Below, in pieces: positions 1 through 12,804 of a stretch of 64,000 bases of DNA. The stretch comes from Uranotaenia lowii (Eukaryota > Arthropoda > Insecta > Diptera > Culicidae). The position numbers were made by a program, and so were the translations under genes. Numbering within the stretch: position 1 is the stretch's first letter; each line of letters starts with the position of its first letter. The stretch is taken from assembly GCF_029784155.1 (NCBI RefSeq), contig NC_073692.1, positions 240,517,756 to 240,581,755 on the forward strand, written 5' to 3'. The notes beneath the pieces are model-generated. The model was not told the DNA's origin. It ran no database searches and worked only from the letters and a program-made list of their open reading frames with translations.

Positions 1-1641
1 ATGACAAAAATGACAAAAATGACAAAAATGACAAAAATGACAAAAATGACAAAAATGACAAAAATGACAAAAATGACAAAAATGACAAAAATGACAAAAA
101 TGACAAAAATGACAAAAATGACAAAAATGACAAAATGACAAAAATGACAAAAATGACAAAAATGACAAAAATGACAAAAATGACAAAAATGACCAAAAAT
201 GACAAAAATGACAAAAATGACAAAAATGACAAAAATGACAAAAATGACAAAAATGACAAAAATGACAAAAATGACAAAAATGACAAAAATGACAAAAATG
301 ACAAAAATGACAAAAATGACAAAAATGACAAAAATGACAAAAATGACAAAAATGACAAAAATGACAAAAATGACAAAAATGACAAAAATGACAAAAATGA
401 CAAAATGACAAAAATGACAAAAATGACAAAAATGACAAAAATGACAAAAATGACAAAAATGACAAAAATGACAAAAATGACAAAAATGACAAAAATGACA
501 AAAATGACAAAAATGACAAAAATGACAAAATGACAAAAATTACAAAAATTACAAAAATGACAAAAATGACAAAAATGACAAAAATGACAAAAATGACAAA
601 AATGACAAAAATGACAAAATGACAAAAATGACAAAAATGACAAAAATGACAAAAATGACAAAAATGACAAAAATGACAAAAATGACAAAAATGACAAAAA
701 TGACAAAAATGACAAAAATGACAAAAATGACAAAAATGACAAAAATGACAAAAATGACAAAAATGACAAAAATGACAAAATGACAAAATGACAAAAATGA
801 CAAAAATGACAAAAATGACAAAAATGACAAAAATGACAAAAATGACAAAAATGACAAAAATGACAAAAATGACAAAAATGACAAAAATGACAAAAATGAC
901 AAAAATGACAAAAATGACAAAAATGACAAAAATGACAAAAATGACAAAAATGACAAAAATGACAAAAATGACAAAAATGACAAAAATGACAAAAATGACA
1001 AAAATGACAAAAATGACAAAAATGACAAAAATGACAAAATGACAAAAATGACAAAAATGACAAAAATGACAAAAATGACAAAAATGACAAAAATGACAAA
1101 AATGACAAAAATGACAAAAATGACAAAAATGACAAAAATGACAAAAATGACAAAAATGACAAAAATGACAAAAATGACAAAAATGACAAAAATGACAAAA
1201 AATGACAAAAATGACAAAATGACCAAAATGACAAAAATGACAAAAATGACCAAAATGACAAAATGACAAAAATGACAAAAATGACAAAAATGACAAAAAT
1301 GACAAAAATGACAAAAATGACAAAAATGACAAAAATGACAAAAATGACAAAAATGACAAAAATGACAAAAATGACAAAAATGACAAAAATGACAAAATTG
1401 ACAAAAATGACAAAAATGACAAAAATGACAAAAATGACAAAAATGACAAAAATGACAAAAATGACAAAAATGACAAAAATGACAAAAATGACAAAAATGA
1501 CAAGAATGACAAAAATGACATTAATGATAAAAATGACAAAATTGTTTAAAATGACAAAAATGACAGAAATTACAAAAATGACAAAAATGACAAGAATGAC
1601 AAGAATGACAAGAATGACAAGAATGACAAAAATGATAAAAA
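1..1641. repeat. 9-bp satellite array, ATGACAAAA unit
   Basis: About 180 head-to-tail copies of ATGACAAAA run from the first base, so the array continues beyond the left edge. Most units are exact. Occasional 8-bp units (one A missing) and 10-bp units shift the register. G-to-T variants (ATTACAAAA) occur near 540-555, and the last 150 bp decay (GACAAGAAT, GATAAAAAT). The 9-bp period keeps several frames open, giving spurious MTK/NDK or IFV/LSF peptides. There is no non-repeat coding sequence. Confidence 0.97.
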
Positions 1642-3470
1642 TCCACTTTTTGTGCAAACGTTTTTCGCTGCCCAACAGCAACTTGGTGAAAAATAAGAAC
1701 CGAGTTGACAAAACATAGAATCATTTGCAAATTTATAATTTGCCAAAATTTTCATTTGGATTCATTTGATTTTAAACGAAATTATAGATATTTAAAATTC
1801 TTTCAATTATGAATGAGAAGTCAAGATCGTCAAAACTATCAAGATTACTCAAAAACGGGATTTAAATTACTTTAAAGGATGTCATGCATATAAAACACAA
1901 AAATGGGATTTGATTTATCTGGATTGAGTTTGTTGAAAATGCGGTTGGATAATTGCATTTTTACTGTCACATCTGATATGTTTTTCAAACAATGGTTCCT
2001 ATCAAAAGGAAGGTGGTCTGATTCTAGTTAGGTTTCGTTGAATTTAAGTTTCAAAAACATTCTCTGATTTCAATTTTCAATTGCAAATATAAAATTTCTA
2101 ATTTCATTTTTCTCTCGCTTTCTGATTTTTCCACCCAAATGGTTCAGAATTTTCACCACGAATGCAATTGATAATATTGCGGTGGGTTGCGGTGGGTTGG
2201 TTTAGGTTGAATTTTCCGGGAATCCCGAATTCAATTTGTCGAAACAATGCAGCATTGCAAATGCAGCAAAAGCCTGTTTAGAATAAAACCATGAAAAGGG
2301 CGACCTCCCTCAAAAGTGGCTCCAGAGATATGTATGTAGGAACAAACGCCCAATTTTGAATGAATTTTCAACCAGCAATGTTCATATATTTTGTGGCAAG
2401 TGCAGCGCCGATGAATGGAGCGATTTTGTTGGGGATGAGGATGTGTGCAATCAATTCTGACGATGGCCTTCCCCAGAATGGCCGTGATAAATTCGATTGT
2501 GTGCATAAATGTTGAAAGTTTAATGTATTTTCGGTGAAAATATTCAGCCATGCATCGTGATGTTGATGTGGTCAAGGCCGTGTTTTTTTTCATTGAATGA
2601 TTTTTGAAAGTAGCTCAAACGAGTTATTGATACTTTTTGAGTGATGGGATGAATACAGTAAAAGGTTTAAAAAAAACTGTTAAACTTTTCCCCAGCATAA
2701 TGATTCCTAGCCTCAAGCAACCAACCAAAATTGCGAATCCTTAAAAAAAACTGGAGATGGTTTGTGGCTGGCCATTATCCTGATCCTCCATAAGCTTCAG
2801 ACCGGAATGAAATGAAGCTACTTGCAGTTTTATTCATTTTGTTTATATTTCCCAGCGACAAACAACAAAGTAGGCAGGTGGCAGGTTTCCTAACAGTTGT
2901 TATTTTTTATCCACGTTATTTTGCGTGAATTGCCCCAGTTTTATCAACCAGCCTACCAATAAAAGTTTATGTTCACCTTGCTACTTTTTTCGCTCATGCC
3001 ATCTCTCTTCCACGTGTAATTCCAACGTGCCTAGGTAGGACTCGGCTTTGGTTTTATTTTCGTTTGCGGAAGTGGTTCTTCAATGAGTAGGATTTTCGTG
3101 TTTTCCTTTTTATTTCTGGGATCCGGAAATACTTTTTCTCATTTTTACCCACAATAAAAGCAAAACGAGTTATACGATACGATAGGTGGGTTAAAACGCG
3201 AATAAATAAACTTTCATCATTATGTCAATGTTTATGGCTCAACTACCTGCCGAAAAAGAGAAAAAATTACGTTCTGTTTACCTTTTTATTGAAGGATTTG
3301 TTTTTTGGAAAACCTACTTTTCAATTTTATGAGAAGCACACCGAATGCGATTCGAAATAGACAAAAGCAATGATTTTTTTTAAATTTTAAATATCATCTA
3401 AAGTTACGCGAGTTTTAATTTTTTGTTTCGAACGAACAAAAAAATTGGTTAAGAGGTGATTTTTGGTATT
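1642..3470. other. Non-coding stretch, no gene seen
   Basis: AT-rich single-copy-looking DNA. The longest open frame (minus strand, 2231-2593, 120 codons) has no recognisable domain, no splice context I trust and no codon pattern suggesting selection. The GC content rises slightly at 2160-2580, which could be conserved non-coding DNA, but nothing specific is recognisable. Confidence 0.6.
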
Positions 3471-3493
3471 ACTTGAAAACTTTCTCATCATAA

Positions 3494-3512
3494 GCATAGC
3501 ATAGCATAGCAT
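3494..3512 (+). repeat. (GCATA)n microsatellite
   Basis: Four near-perfect copies of GCATA followed by ATGGGGTGACTACACACATA. This may be the head of a dispersed repeat, but no family can be named. Confidence 0.7.
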
Positions 3513-3617
3513 GGGGTGACTACACACATATAGCATTGGCTGATACACGAGGTACAACTAATATTCAAGCCCAACACAAGATGCCAAAATGAGTACCTGG
3601 ATTCAATACTCATTTCA

Positions 3618-3950
3618 AGTGTTGTTATTTTTTAAATGAAGAGTTAATCACCGTAAATTTTATTTTGTGAAATTATTTTATCGGCTATATCGGTGAAATT
3701 TATATTCTTTGAGAAAGAATATTTAAGAATTGATAGATTATAGACGGATAGAAGATTAAAATAAGATGAAAGATGTTGAAATTGAGCAGAAGGGTAGTTT
3801 TAATTTGAAAACTTTTCGAAACATTTCATCGATTTGTTCCTCTTCGATCTTCTATCCGTCTATTATCTTTCAATTCTTAAATATTCTTTCTCAAAGAATA
3901 TAAATTTCACCGATATAGCCGATAAAATAATTTCACAAAGTGTTGTTATT
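3618..3950. mobile_element. Fold-back (inverted-repeat) element with direct-repeat flanks
   Basis: Two arms of about 95 bp (about 3661-3757 and 3843-3938) are inverted complements with very few mismatches. They contain TCTTCTATCCGTCTAT and TTTCACCGATATAGCCGATA, and are separated by about 85 bp. The 12-bp sequence AGTGTTGTTATT occurs directly at 3618-3629 and 3939-3950, like a target-site duplication. The left side has about 30 bp more than the right, so the ends are not symmetrical. It may be a fold-back transposon or a hairpin-forming locus; no coding capacity. Confidence 0.65.
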
Positions 3951-6239
3951 GAGAATCAATGTGGAACCACAATGAACACCGTGGCAAGTCAATGTAATCA
4001 TATAGGGATAGTCTGAACAGCTAAATGAACTTTTCAGGTGCAGAGAACTCATACGACCCTACATATAAAGATGCTGTTTCAGACAGAAAAGGGAAAGGTT
4101 ATTCGTTTTGTTGGAAAATCCTACTTGGCAGATAGGATTGATGGATAAGGAAAAGTGTTTAAACTTACAAAAATATTCAACACTTCTTCAAAATGTACCT
4201 AAATTAAATGGACAGATCTCACCATAAAACGACCATTACTGCGCCAAATGGGACTGGGAAACATCCAGAGGAAACTTGTAAGCGATTAACTGCTGTCGAA
4301 TCTGCCATGATTTTGAATTAAGCTTCTACGGAAAGCTCTTCTGGCCATATTCCATTTCAATGCAGGTACGTTATCCAATCCGGAAAATTCAGGTCCACAC
4401 AATTCGATTCACTTCACATTTAACGTTAATTTTCGAAAATTTTATATATTTTTAATTTTGCTGCTGAGAAAAACACACCCGTCATCACCGCAGCAAAGCC
4501 TACTTCATTTCTACTTGAAAACTCTCTCATCATAAGAAAATAAACATATAGACCACACTGAACAAATTTTTGGCTTTAATATTGCCCAAGATCGCAAACC
4601 AAATGGTATGTTTTTTTTAATTACCGAAAACCTTACTAAAAAATAAAAAAAAAACACATAAATAACTAAGAATTTTAGTGCTGATCATTTGCTTTGAAAA
4701 TTTCAAATCTTTGCAATTAATAACTAGCTCGTCTCAGTAATATTTCTTAAAATCAACATTTCATTTTGCTAACGGTCTTCAGTTAAATTGTTGTAAAATT
4801 TCCATTTAGGTATAAAATATTTTTCAACAATCTCAAAGCCAAACTTTCCTCTGTAATAAAGCTTCAAAACAAAATGCGCGATAAAAAATAATGAAAAAAT
4901 ATATTGCATGTGCAAATATTCCGGATAGTGATAAATGACTTATGGTTGAAAAAGTTGCAACGCCTAGAAGACTTCACAATCGTTTGTGCGAATTTTGCAG
5001 CTCTCTCGAGTTATGTTACCTATATTTCAAAAATTTAACTCAATTAAGCAGGAAGGAGTTATTTTGGGTTATAAAATATTAAAACCTTTTTTTTTGTAAA
5101 TACGACTTCATCATAAAGTATATTAAAACTGGCAGCAAACCACAAACGAGCAAAAAAACTTTCCTGTAGTCAATATTTCATCGAATTTATGAAGCAAAAC
5201 CAAAACAATGAATACGTACGTAGGGCCATAGATATGTATGTTCACTTTTCCGAAATGATAGGGTAATGGAAGCCGCCGGCATAGCTTATTCTTTTAACGT
5301 TAAACATTTTGGTTGCAAAATCCAGCCCGGAGCTCCAACTCATACTCCTGTGGGAATACTTTACTCAGAAAAAACGAGGCCATACATTTTTAATCCGACC
5401 CACAAAGTCTCATCATCATCGATCATTCACAATTTCCAATTTGTCAACATGGTTGACACAAACGATACGACCGGCCGAGAGCCAGAAGGAAGGACACCGG
5501 AATCGGAATATGAGGAATGAGAAAGTTGACCTGAAACGAATGTTGTTGAGGAAAGGAATGTGGAAGAGCTGTTTTCACTTTTTCTTCGATTACAACATGC
5601 TGGGAGTATTGAAATTTTGTGCAAACGAAAGTATCACTGTTGTGTGACCCATTCACTCATAGCAGGAATTTTCCGAACAGACGATAAACTTTTTCCGGCC
5701 TGAATTGGGGCAGAAATTTATTTGTTCGAAATATTTAAGGCTCCCATTTCCCCCCTTTTTGTTGTTGGTGGGTAGTAAATTTATGTTATTTAATCAGCTC
5801 AGCTTATTTTTGTGTCGGATCAACACTATTTGGGTAGTAATCACAGCACACACACAAGCACACACCGATAAACAGTTTTAACAATTGTGAGCAAATATTT
5901 TTGGCCGAAGTTTAAATCACCGGGGAGCATTGAAATAATTAGTGAAATCAGGTCACATTGGATTGGTTTAAAAAATGTCAAAAATATAATTTAAGAGGGA
6001 TAATCCCAACAAAGTTGGAATCAAGAACAAATGAATTATTCATAAGCCATTGTTTCTTTTTATTTTCAGATTCTTCCCGAGTTCATTCAAGGCATAATTG
6101 AAAACGACAAAGAGTAGAAGCTCATCTTGACCACTGGACCAAATTTCGCTAAATTGACTACAACATTTACTCAAAAACAAAAACAAAAAAGATCAAATAA
6201 AAAACGGATAAACGATAACAATAAAAAAACAGAAATAAC
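3951..6239. other. Non-coding stretch, no gene seen
   Basis: AT-rich DNA without recognisable element ends. Overlapping open frames at 5266-5656 on both strands lie in a slightly GC-richer patch (5260-5640). None matches a known protein family and none has splice signals that stand out. 6120-6360 is strongly A-rich and leads into the next satellite. Confidence 0.55.
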
Positions 6240-6816
6240 AATAAATATAATGACAAAAAATTAAAAAAAAATTAATACACATAATAAAATTGAAATTTCA
6301 AATCACGGTAAAGAAAATAATTTAAAAAAAAAAACAAAACTATAAAAAAACGCAAGAAAAATGACAAAAATGACAAAAATGACAAAAATGACAAAAATGA
6401 CAAAAATGACAAAAATGACAAAAATGACAAAAATGACAAAAATGACAAAAATGACAAAAATGACAAAAATGACAAAAATGACAAAAATGACAAAAATGAC
6501 AAAAATGACAAAAATGACAAAAATGACAAAAATGACAAAAATGACAAAAATGACAAAAATGACAAAAATGACAAAAATGACAAAAATGACAAAAATGACA
6601 AAAATGACAAAAATGACAAAAATGACAAAAATGACAAAAATGACAAAAATGACAAAAATGACAAAAATGACAAAAATGACAAAAATGACAAAAATGACAA
6701 AAATGACAAAAATGACAAAAATGACAAAAATGACAAAAATGACAAAAATGACAAAAATGACAAAAATGACAAAAATGACAAAAAATGACAAAAATGACAA
6801 AAATGACAAAAAATAA
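6240..6816. repeat. 9-bp satellite array, ATGACAAAA unit (second block)
   Basis: The homogeneous core at 6361-6810 holds about 50 exact units, in the same orientation as the array at position 1. A degenerate A-rich margin with ATGACAAAA-like fragments lies on both sides (6240-6360 and 6810-6910). Sharp homogeneity inside and decay at the edges fit repeated expansion of the core. Confidence 0.96.
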
Positions 6817-6899
6817 CAAAAATTACATAAATTTTAAAAATCAGAATAAAACAATATAAACAATATGACAAAAATTACAAAAATTAAAACAATTTCAAA

Positions 6900-7540
6900 A
6901 TGACAAAAATGAGATTTTTACTGTGTATATTGATTTCTTATTATTGAAAATTAATAGTTATGAGGTTCGTATCAATACTTATTAAAAATTAATTTCCCTT
7001 GAATGCTTTTCTTCATCTTATCACGAAAACATTTGAAACAAAACATTTTTAGATAAGCTTGAATAGATTTTGGCTCTTGAAACGATAACAATGTGTTTTT
7101 TTTCCCAAGTGTTCTCTTATGAAAATCAGTATCTTAAGCTTGTAAGAACTTTCAAAGTTGGATGATTTCCCCGTAGGTATTTCAAGTTTAATTTACTTGG
7201 AAATTTCTTAAAAGACTGAAAAAACACATGCGTTCACAACAAATTAACGCCTACTCTTTCTTAACTAAAAATGTCAAATTGTTGAAATAATGTTTATTAA
7301 CATAATTCCACAACAAATTTGAAATCCTCCTTTTGTTACTTGGATTTGAAACATTACGAAAGGACGATGGTAAAAAATAATCACAATTTTCAATACATTC
7401 TGTGTTTTTGCGACAAAAAATCTAAGTTCTGAGATTTTAGCATAAACTTCTTTGAAAAGTCATAAAGAAGTGAGTTTTTTTAATTTCTCTCAGGATAAAT
7501 CAACTAACCAATCATATAATGTCTTTCCAAAAAAAATTTT
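6900..7540. other. Non-coding stretch, no gene seen
   Basis: AT-rich DNA without open frames of note or recognisable repeats. Confidence 0.55.
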
Positions 7541-7866
7541 TTTAATTTTTTTTTTTTGTAATTTTTTTATTTAAAACGGCTCATACCTTGAGGCTTTAAG
7601 GAGCCAGATTCGTTTTGTTTGTTTACAATTGTTTTCTTAGGTCTTCATCACTTTATCACTTTTTTTGTACTTTTTGAAGAGAAAAGAAAATAGATAGAGA
7701 AATATGATAATGAAAAGAATTATAGACGAAGATCAATAGCTTTTAGAAAAAGGTAGATTTCGAACATGTAATCAATGTCTATCGCTGCTGATACATCTCT
7801 TACTGGGGTACAGGGTAGTTTTCCTCGGGCCCGAAGGGAGTCTATTAAATTCGTTCTAGCGGCCAG
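7541..7866 (-). mobile_element. Probable 5'-truncated non-LTR retrotransposon 3' end
   Basis: On the minus strand the segment ends in a GCCTCAAGGTATGAGCC-like 3' UTR followed by an A-rich tail, seen as a poly-T tract at 7541-7570 on the plus strand. Upstream on that strand is a GC-richer portion with CCCTTCGGGCCCGAGG and TACCCCAGTAAGAGATG. The layout of UTR plus poly-A without an open frame is typical of a 5'-truncated LINE. No target duplication was found, and the family name is not certain. Confidence 0.4.
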
Positions 7867-8929
7867 GTGGGCCTTTTTAATTTTTTAAATATGTTTAAAA
7901 TTGAAAAAAAATCTGTGAAATCTGTGAATATTCCTAAAACACTCATAAAATACAGCAAAAATAAATATTGTTGAAAAGAGAAGTTTTTGTCAGTAGGAGT
8001 CGTTAAATCCGACGAGACTTGCCAAGATGGATTATTGAGCCGAGTGCTGAAGAAATTCATAGTTTCGTGTAAAAAACATGCATTTTCCAACAATAACTAG
8101 GCAACTGAACATAACTGGACTTTTTCCAAATAAAGCTGACTATCCAGCTATGCCCAGACAAATCCGAGAAACTTCAAGTGATAAAGTAGAAATGTTTGAA
8201 TAAAAACAGAATTTTAAATAAACTTTATAAAATCATGAAAACTTCACCTTAAATTCATTGATCATCCCATCAGCAATCAAATGCTTCCAAATTTCACCCG
8301 TTGGAACCCCCTTTTTTCCTCGCTGCAAAATTCACAGACGACCACTTTTGTTCTACAAAAAAAAATATTGATGGATATTATTTGATTTATCAACCAAATA
8401 TGTTTAGGTAAGCTTTTAAATCATCATTTTTGGTTAGCTTCAGTTATTTTTTCAAAAAATTCATTTGAGGCTACATATTTATATGGGAGAGTGGGAAATC
8501 CAGGACCACTTTTTTCTATGCTACAAAACTTCGTTATTATAAACGATAAAATGAAAAAAATATGGTATAGTTTTCTACATTTCTAATGTATCATATAGTT
8601 TTTTTTATTTTTAACTAGCTGATCCCGTACGAACTTCGTTTCGCTTTAAATAATTGGTACGTCAAAATGAGTTTAGAAAATGAATTCGAAACATTCTTTC
8701 GACAATTTTGGGGAAAAAATTCAACAGTGTTTAAAGTCGCTACTATTACTATTACTTGAAATTCAAATTAAACAGTTGATTGGCTTTTTATTAAAATTTA
8801 TGTGAGAGTGTTTTCTTCTCGATCGGTTGCAAAATCTAGACATTATGGCAGAAACATGTACTATTTGTTTGTGTGCACGACTCTTTTACTTGACCTTCAC
8901 ACTTAAATTGGTATCAATTAACTGCCTCC

Positions 8930-10735
8930 AACAAAATTATTGCAAAAAACACTGAACTTTCAATGAAACCCTCTTTTTCTGTCCCATGGCCCGAAATTCG
9001 ATAATTGAAACCAATTTCACGTTCCTCAAAACTCCCTTGTGCCATTTTTTCTTTTGAAATTATATGTAAAATAACGTCAGGAACTTGAAAACAGTGATCA
9101 GTGAATATAGACGCCCCTTTCGCCAACCCTTGACCATGCTTCCGAATATCAATCATTTTCACTGAGCCATGCTTGACTACATTCAGAGCCAAAAAATCAA
9201 AGCAGTCAAATTTTCCTTCTTCAACCAAATCATACAAACAATCATGCATGACAACGACGCTTCTGTATTTGAAACACTTTTGCGATACATGATGAGGTAA
9301 AAAAGGACGCAGACTATCAGCAACGAACGTCTCGATGCTGGTTTCCTTCCCCTAACGACTTTCAACTTTTAGATTCATAACTGATATGTATCAGTTCTGA
9401 GCGATCTATGTAGGCTATCAGATGATTTTTTATTTTTCGTTTTGCCTAGAAGGACAAAATCATGACTAGGTAACCGCAATGAACTGTCCAGCATGTGCTA
9501 CAGCTTTTTTGAACATGTGATCCTGGTATTTATTCAGATTTTTCCTTTTGAAACATTAATGATCGTCTATCAATAACGAGCATTATCAACAATGATGCGA
9601 GGATAGACATTCGGGAATGATTGAGGGAGCGACGTTCAAAATGTATCATCAAGTCTGTCGATCACCGTCGATTTGCCGTGACGAATAGCAACGGTAGCCT
9701 CCGGTGGGGCATGGTATATCTTCTTGTATCAAGTTAGTGTTGATTTTCGACATATATTCAATGGGTACTTTTACCACGTGCGTATCACAGCACTCGGAGG
9801 TAGCATCATTCTAGCTAGAAACCATTCCTGATTGCTTTTCTTGAGCGATTTTCCGACCACTGCCCTTGACACGGAACATGCTACCTGGAGCCAATTGCTC
9901 AAAGTTTATAACCCTCATCTGAACATTTTCATCTCAATTCGATGCATGATCACGACAATATCGCGAAAACAGTGAGCAACTAACATGGACGGCCATTTTT
10001 TGACCACGATTCAAAACTTGACACCTGAAATCAATTATCTTTTCTGTTAAACTCCCATGTGCCAATTTTCATTACAATTCTATGCTCAATCAAGAGAGTA
10101 TCGTAAAAACAGTGAACAGATAATAACCCCTTTTGCCGACCTCTGAGTCAAGATTTGAAACCTGCAAAAGAGCGTCCCTCAAAACTCCTATGCGGAAATT
10201 TTCATCTCAATCCAATGTAGAATAACGTCAAAATCGCAAAAACATTAAAGTTTGGTATGGACGACTCCTTCAGCCGACTTCTGATCCGCAATTCGAAATT
10301 TGAAATCGATTGCTCGTCTTTCAAAACACTCATCTGCAAATTTTCATCACAATCCGGTGTATAATAACACCAAAACCGCAAAAACATAAATCAGTGAATA
10401 TAAACGACCCCTTTGGCCGACCCTTGACCCTAAATTTGATAACTGTAATCGATTTCTCGTCTCTCAAAACACTCATGTGCAAATTTTCATCTCAATTCGA
10501 TGTATAATAACGCCAATATAGCAAAAACATAAATCAGTGGATACGGACGACCCCTTTTGCCGACCCCTATCCCTAAATTTGATAACTGTAATCGATTGCT
10601 CGTCTCTCAAAACACTCATGTGCAAATTTTCATCACAATCCGACGGAAAATAACGTCAATAACGTGAAAACAATATTTGTCTTGTATGGACGACCCCCTT
10701 GAGAAGGGGTCGTCCAAAAATCTAAAAACATTTTT
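8930..10735 (-). repeat. ~144-bp minisatellite inside Helitron copy A
   Basis: The phrase CTCAAAACACTCATGTGCAA recurs at about 10458 and 10601, with a variant at about 10313, a spacing of 143-145 bp. Each unit also carries GACGACCCC and a conserved CGATTGCTCGTC. Units to the left (8930-10200) are increasingly diverged (CTCAAAACTCCC variants). The last unit ends in a small palindrome, GACGACCCC...GGGGTCGTC, at about 10690-10715. Confidence 0.8.
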
Positions 10736-10811
10736 CATCATTCCTGGTCCTAATGAGCATCCATGCCAAATTTCAGATCTCTAGCTCTTAAGACGGCTGA
10801 GTCTATAGAGG

Positions 10812-10889
10812 ACAAACAAACAAACAAACAAACAAACAAACAAACAAACAAACAAACAAACAAACAAACAAACAAACAAACAAACAAAC
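10812..10889. repeat. (CAAA)n microsatellite
   Basis: About 19 perfect tetranucleotide units next to the Helitron 5' end. The same tetranucleotide (as TTTG) is found, shorter, at the matching position of Helitron copy B near 21160. Confidence 0.95.
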
Positions 10890-12134
10890 ATACAGATAAT
10901 TGCTTTTTATATATATTTAAGATAAGTTATTTTCCTCAAGTTCTGACAGTTAAAATAAAGAATTTTTTTTATAGGATTTAGAAAAATTGTGGGGAACCGT
11001 GGGCTATCAAATCCAAATTGACTAGACAACATGCAAAGTTCATGAGTTGACTCAAAACTGAAATTTCATAATTCATTAAGTTATTTTAGAGCAGATGATG
11101 AAATAAAAAAGAGAGTTGTGTATGATCGAATAATTCCTAAAACCTGGCTCGCGAACGTTTCGGCAAAATTGCTTTTATAAGATGGACAATTTTTCATAAC
11201 TCTTCATTTGGCAAAAGAAAACTTTAGGGGATAGTGAGGATATTTGATCCCTGGGGATACTTGATTGCTTAGCTACATATATCTCGATACTGGAATGTCC
11301 TACAAGGATCAAATGTTCTAGAAAAATGTGCCAAATAGAGCAAAACAACAATGCTCAAAGCTCAAAAAATTTTAACAAAATAATTATTTGAGTAATTGAA
11401 CTTTGTTTGAAAAATTTCACGAAATTTGACTTCAAGATCTTTTTTCACCACTTTAAAATGTTCCTTACATGGAAAAATTATGACCAAAATTTTCGTTCTG
11501 ATATATCAATGGAAAACTCTCAGCTATTTTCAGAAAAAGTTTTCTAAAATATTGATTATGGGTCCAATGGATTCCTAGAGTTAAAAACGGTATATTTTTG
11601 TTCTGAATTGATCGTGATCATTGCGGATTACGAGATTACTAATATTTATCAAATAACTAATAACAGTTCAACAATTGTCTGAAGAAAAGGGCTAATATAA
11701 TTAATTTTCTATTTATTATAGAAAATAGCGCCTTAAAGTATGCAATGTCATTAGCGTTGAAACAAAATTATAGATTTTCCTTCTTGTGTAAGTTATAAAT
11801 TGTGAAATGCGAATAAACATGAACAAAAAAGTCAATTGACATTCTATCTTGGGGTTTTGTTTGATTTTTTTCTAAGGATTAGGGCATCCTGAATAAAGGA
11901 TCAAGTCTCCTTCAATAGAGGATCAAGTCTCCCTTAACTTCAAAAATATAGCAATTTTTTTATTCTCACGGAAATGCATCTAGTTGATCTATGAGTTCAA
12001 GTATCGTTCTAATTTTCGGAGCATAGAAACTTGAAGTTACACTCTATCAGAAAATGTAAAAGGGTGCGAGTTGCTTATTTTTCCAAACAGATATGGTGAA
12101 AATAAGAAAAGTGGATCAAGTATCCCCACTCTCC

Positions 12135-12804
12135 TCTACAGATAGGAAAAACGTTTTTTAAGTTCTGAAAGTCTAAAAAATAAACTCTATGTGGTTTATC
12201 TATAGGTGGGAACAACCGAAAACTTTAGTGTTAGTTCGTTGTATCCATACAGTTGTTTATGAACTATTGTGACGTAATTCGACGCCATCACGGAGTCAAG
12301 TAAACGGCGCCCAAATGTTGCCATAGAAACTTATTAAAAGGAATGTTTGAGACGCAAATATAAGTTGTTTATTATTTGGAACTCATAGCGTCGCCGTACT
12401 GAGCGTCAGGAAGAAAAAGCGTAAATAAAAGTGTGCTTTGATTGTGATTTTTTAAATAACATGAAACGTTGCATGTCGTCGATGAACGGCGACTTCAACG
12501 TCGAGCCGCTCATGAACGATTCCATATGAAAGAACATGACAAAACCAAGATCATAAGCGTATGAGTTCATTTTTGTTATAAATTCTATGTTCCCCATCGA
12601 TGCAATTAGCGGGTGCTTGTTTAAATATGTAATATGTAATTTTATTTAGATTTTTTAAGCTTGATCAGTTGTGAAACAGCCGTCATCATTACGGAATCTA
12701 GAACAACATCTTTTTCAGAATTTAGCAGCAAAATTGTAAAAATAACTATTCGATGCGGTTTTATGACAATTTTAGAAAACCCCTCCTAAAGGCGGGGTTG
12801 GTCA
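12135..12804. other. Non-coding stretch, no gene seen
   Basis: Moderate GC patch at 12240-12600 with no convincing reading frame. The minus-strand frame at 12406-12597 is not recognisable. Confidence 0.5.

Larger units (their letters stand above)
3471..4536. repeat. Pair of 25-bp direct repeats about 1.04 kb apart
   Basis: A sequence beginning TACTTGAAAACTTTCTCATC at about 3471 recurs at about 4511 with one mismatch (T to C), in the same orientation. The first copy runs straight into a GCATA pentanucleotide run. The two copies may be duplicated flanks of an inserted 1-kb segment, or a partial tandem duplication. No terminal structure was found that decides between these. Confidence 0.5.
8615..10922 (-). 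mobile_element. Non-autonomous Helitron, copy A
   Basis: Read on the minus strand, it begins with TCTTAAATATATATAAAAAG at 10922 and ends with CGGGATCAGCTAG at 8615. It sits between an A and a T, the classic Helitron target. A short hairpin (ACGAA/TTCGT) lies just before the CTAG end. The 5' region shares a CAAA/TTTG tetranucleotide tract and the motif CTCTATAGACTCAGCC with copy B at 21133. No Rep/helicase open frame is present. The interior is made of diverged tandem repeats of about 144 bp. Confidence 0.8.
8487..12134. mobile_element. TIR-flanked element interrupted by a Helitron
   Basis: The left end GGAGAGTGGGAAATCCAGGA at about 8487 and the right end (minus strand) GGAGAGTGGGGATACTTGAT at about 12134 match over the first ten bases, and both run into a CCACTTTT stretch. 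Removing the Helitron at 8615-10922 leaves about 1.3 kb. The right part has internal repeats of GGATCAAGTCTCC and GGATACTTGAT. There is no transposase, so it would be non-autonomous. A target duplication was not clear. Confidence 0.5.

Noticed and set aside
135..1718. MTK/NDK and LSF/IFV repeat proteins
   Set aside because: Same reason: translation of the ATGACAAAA satellite. The short non-repeat tail at the end shows no domain.
2231..2593. 120-codon minus-strand open frame as a gene
   Set aside because: No recognisable domain, Cys/His-rich by chance, no paired splice sites and no supporting neighbour.
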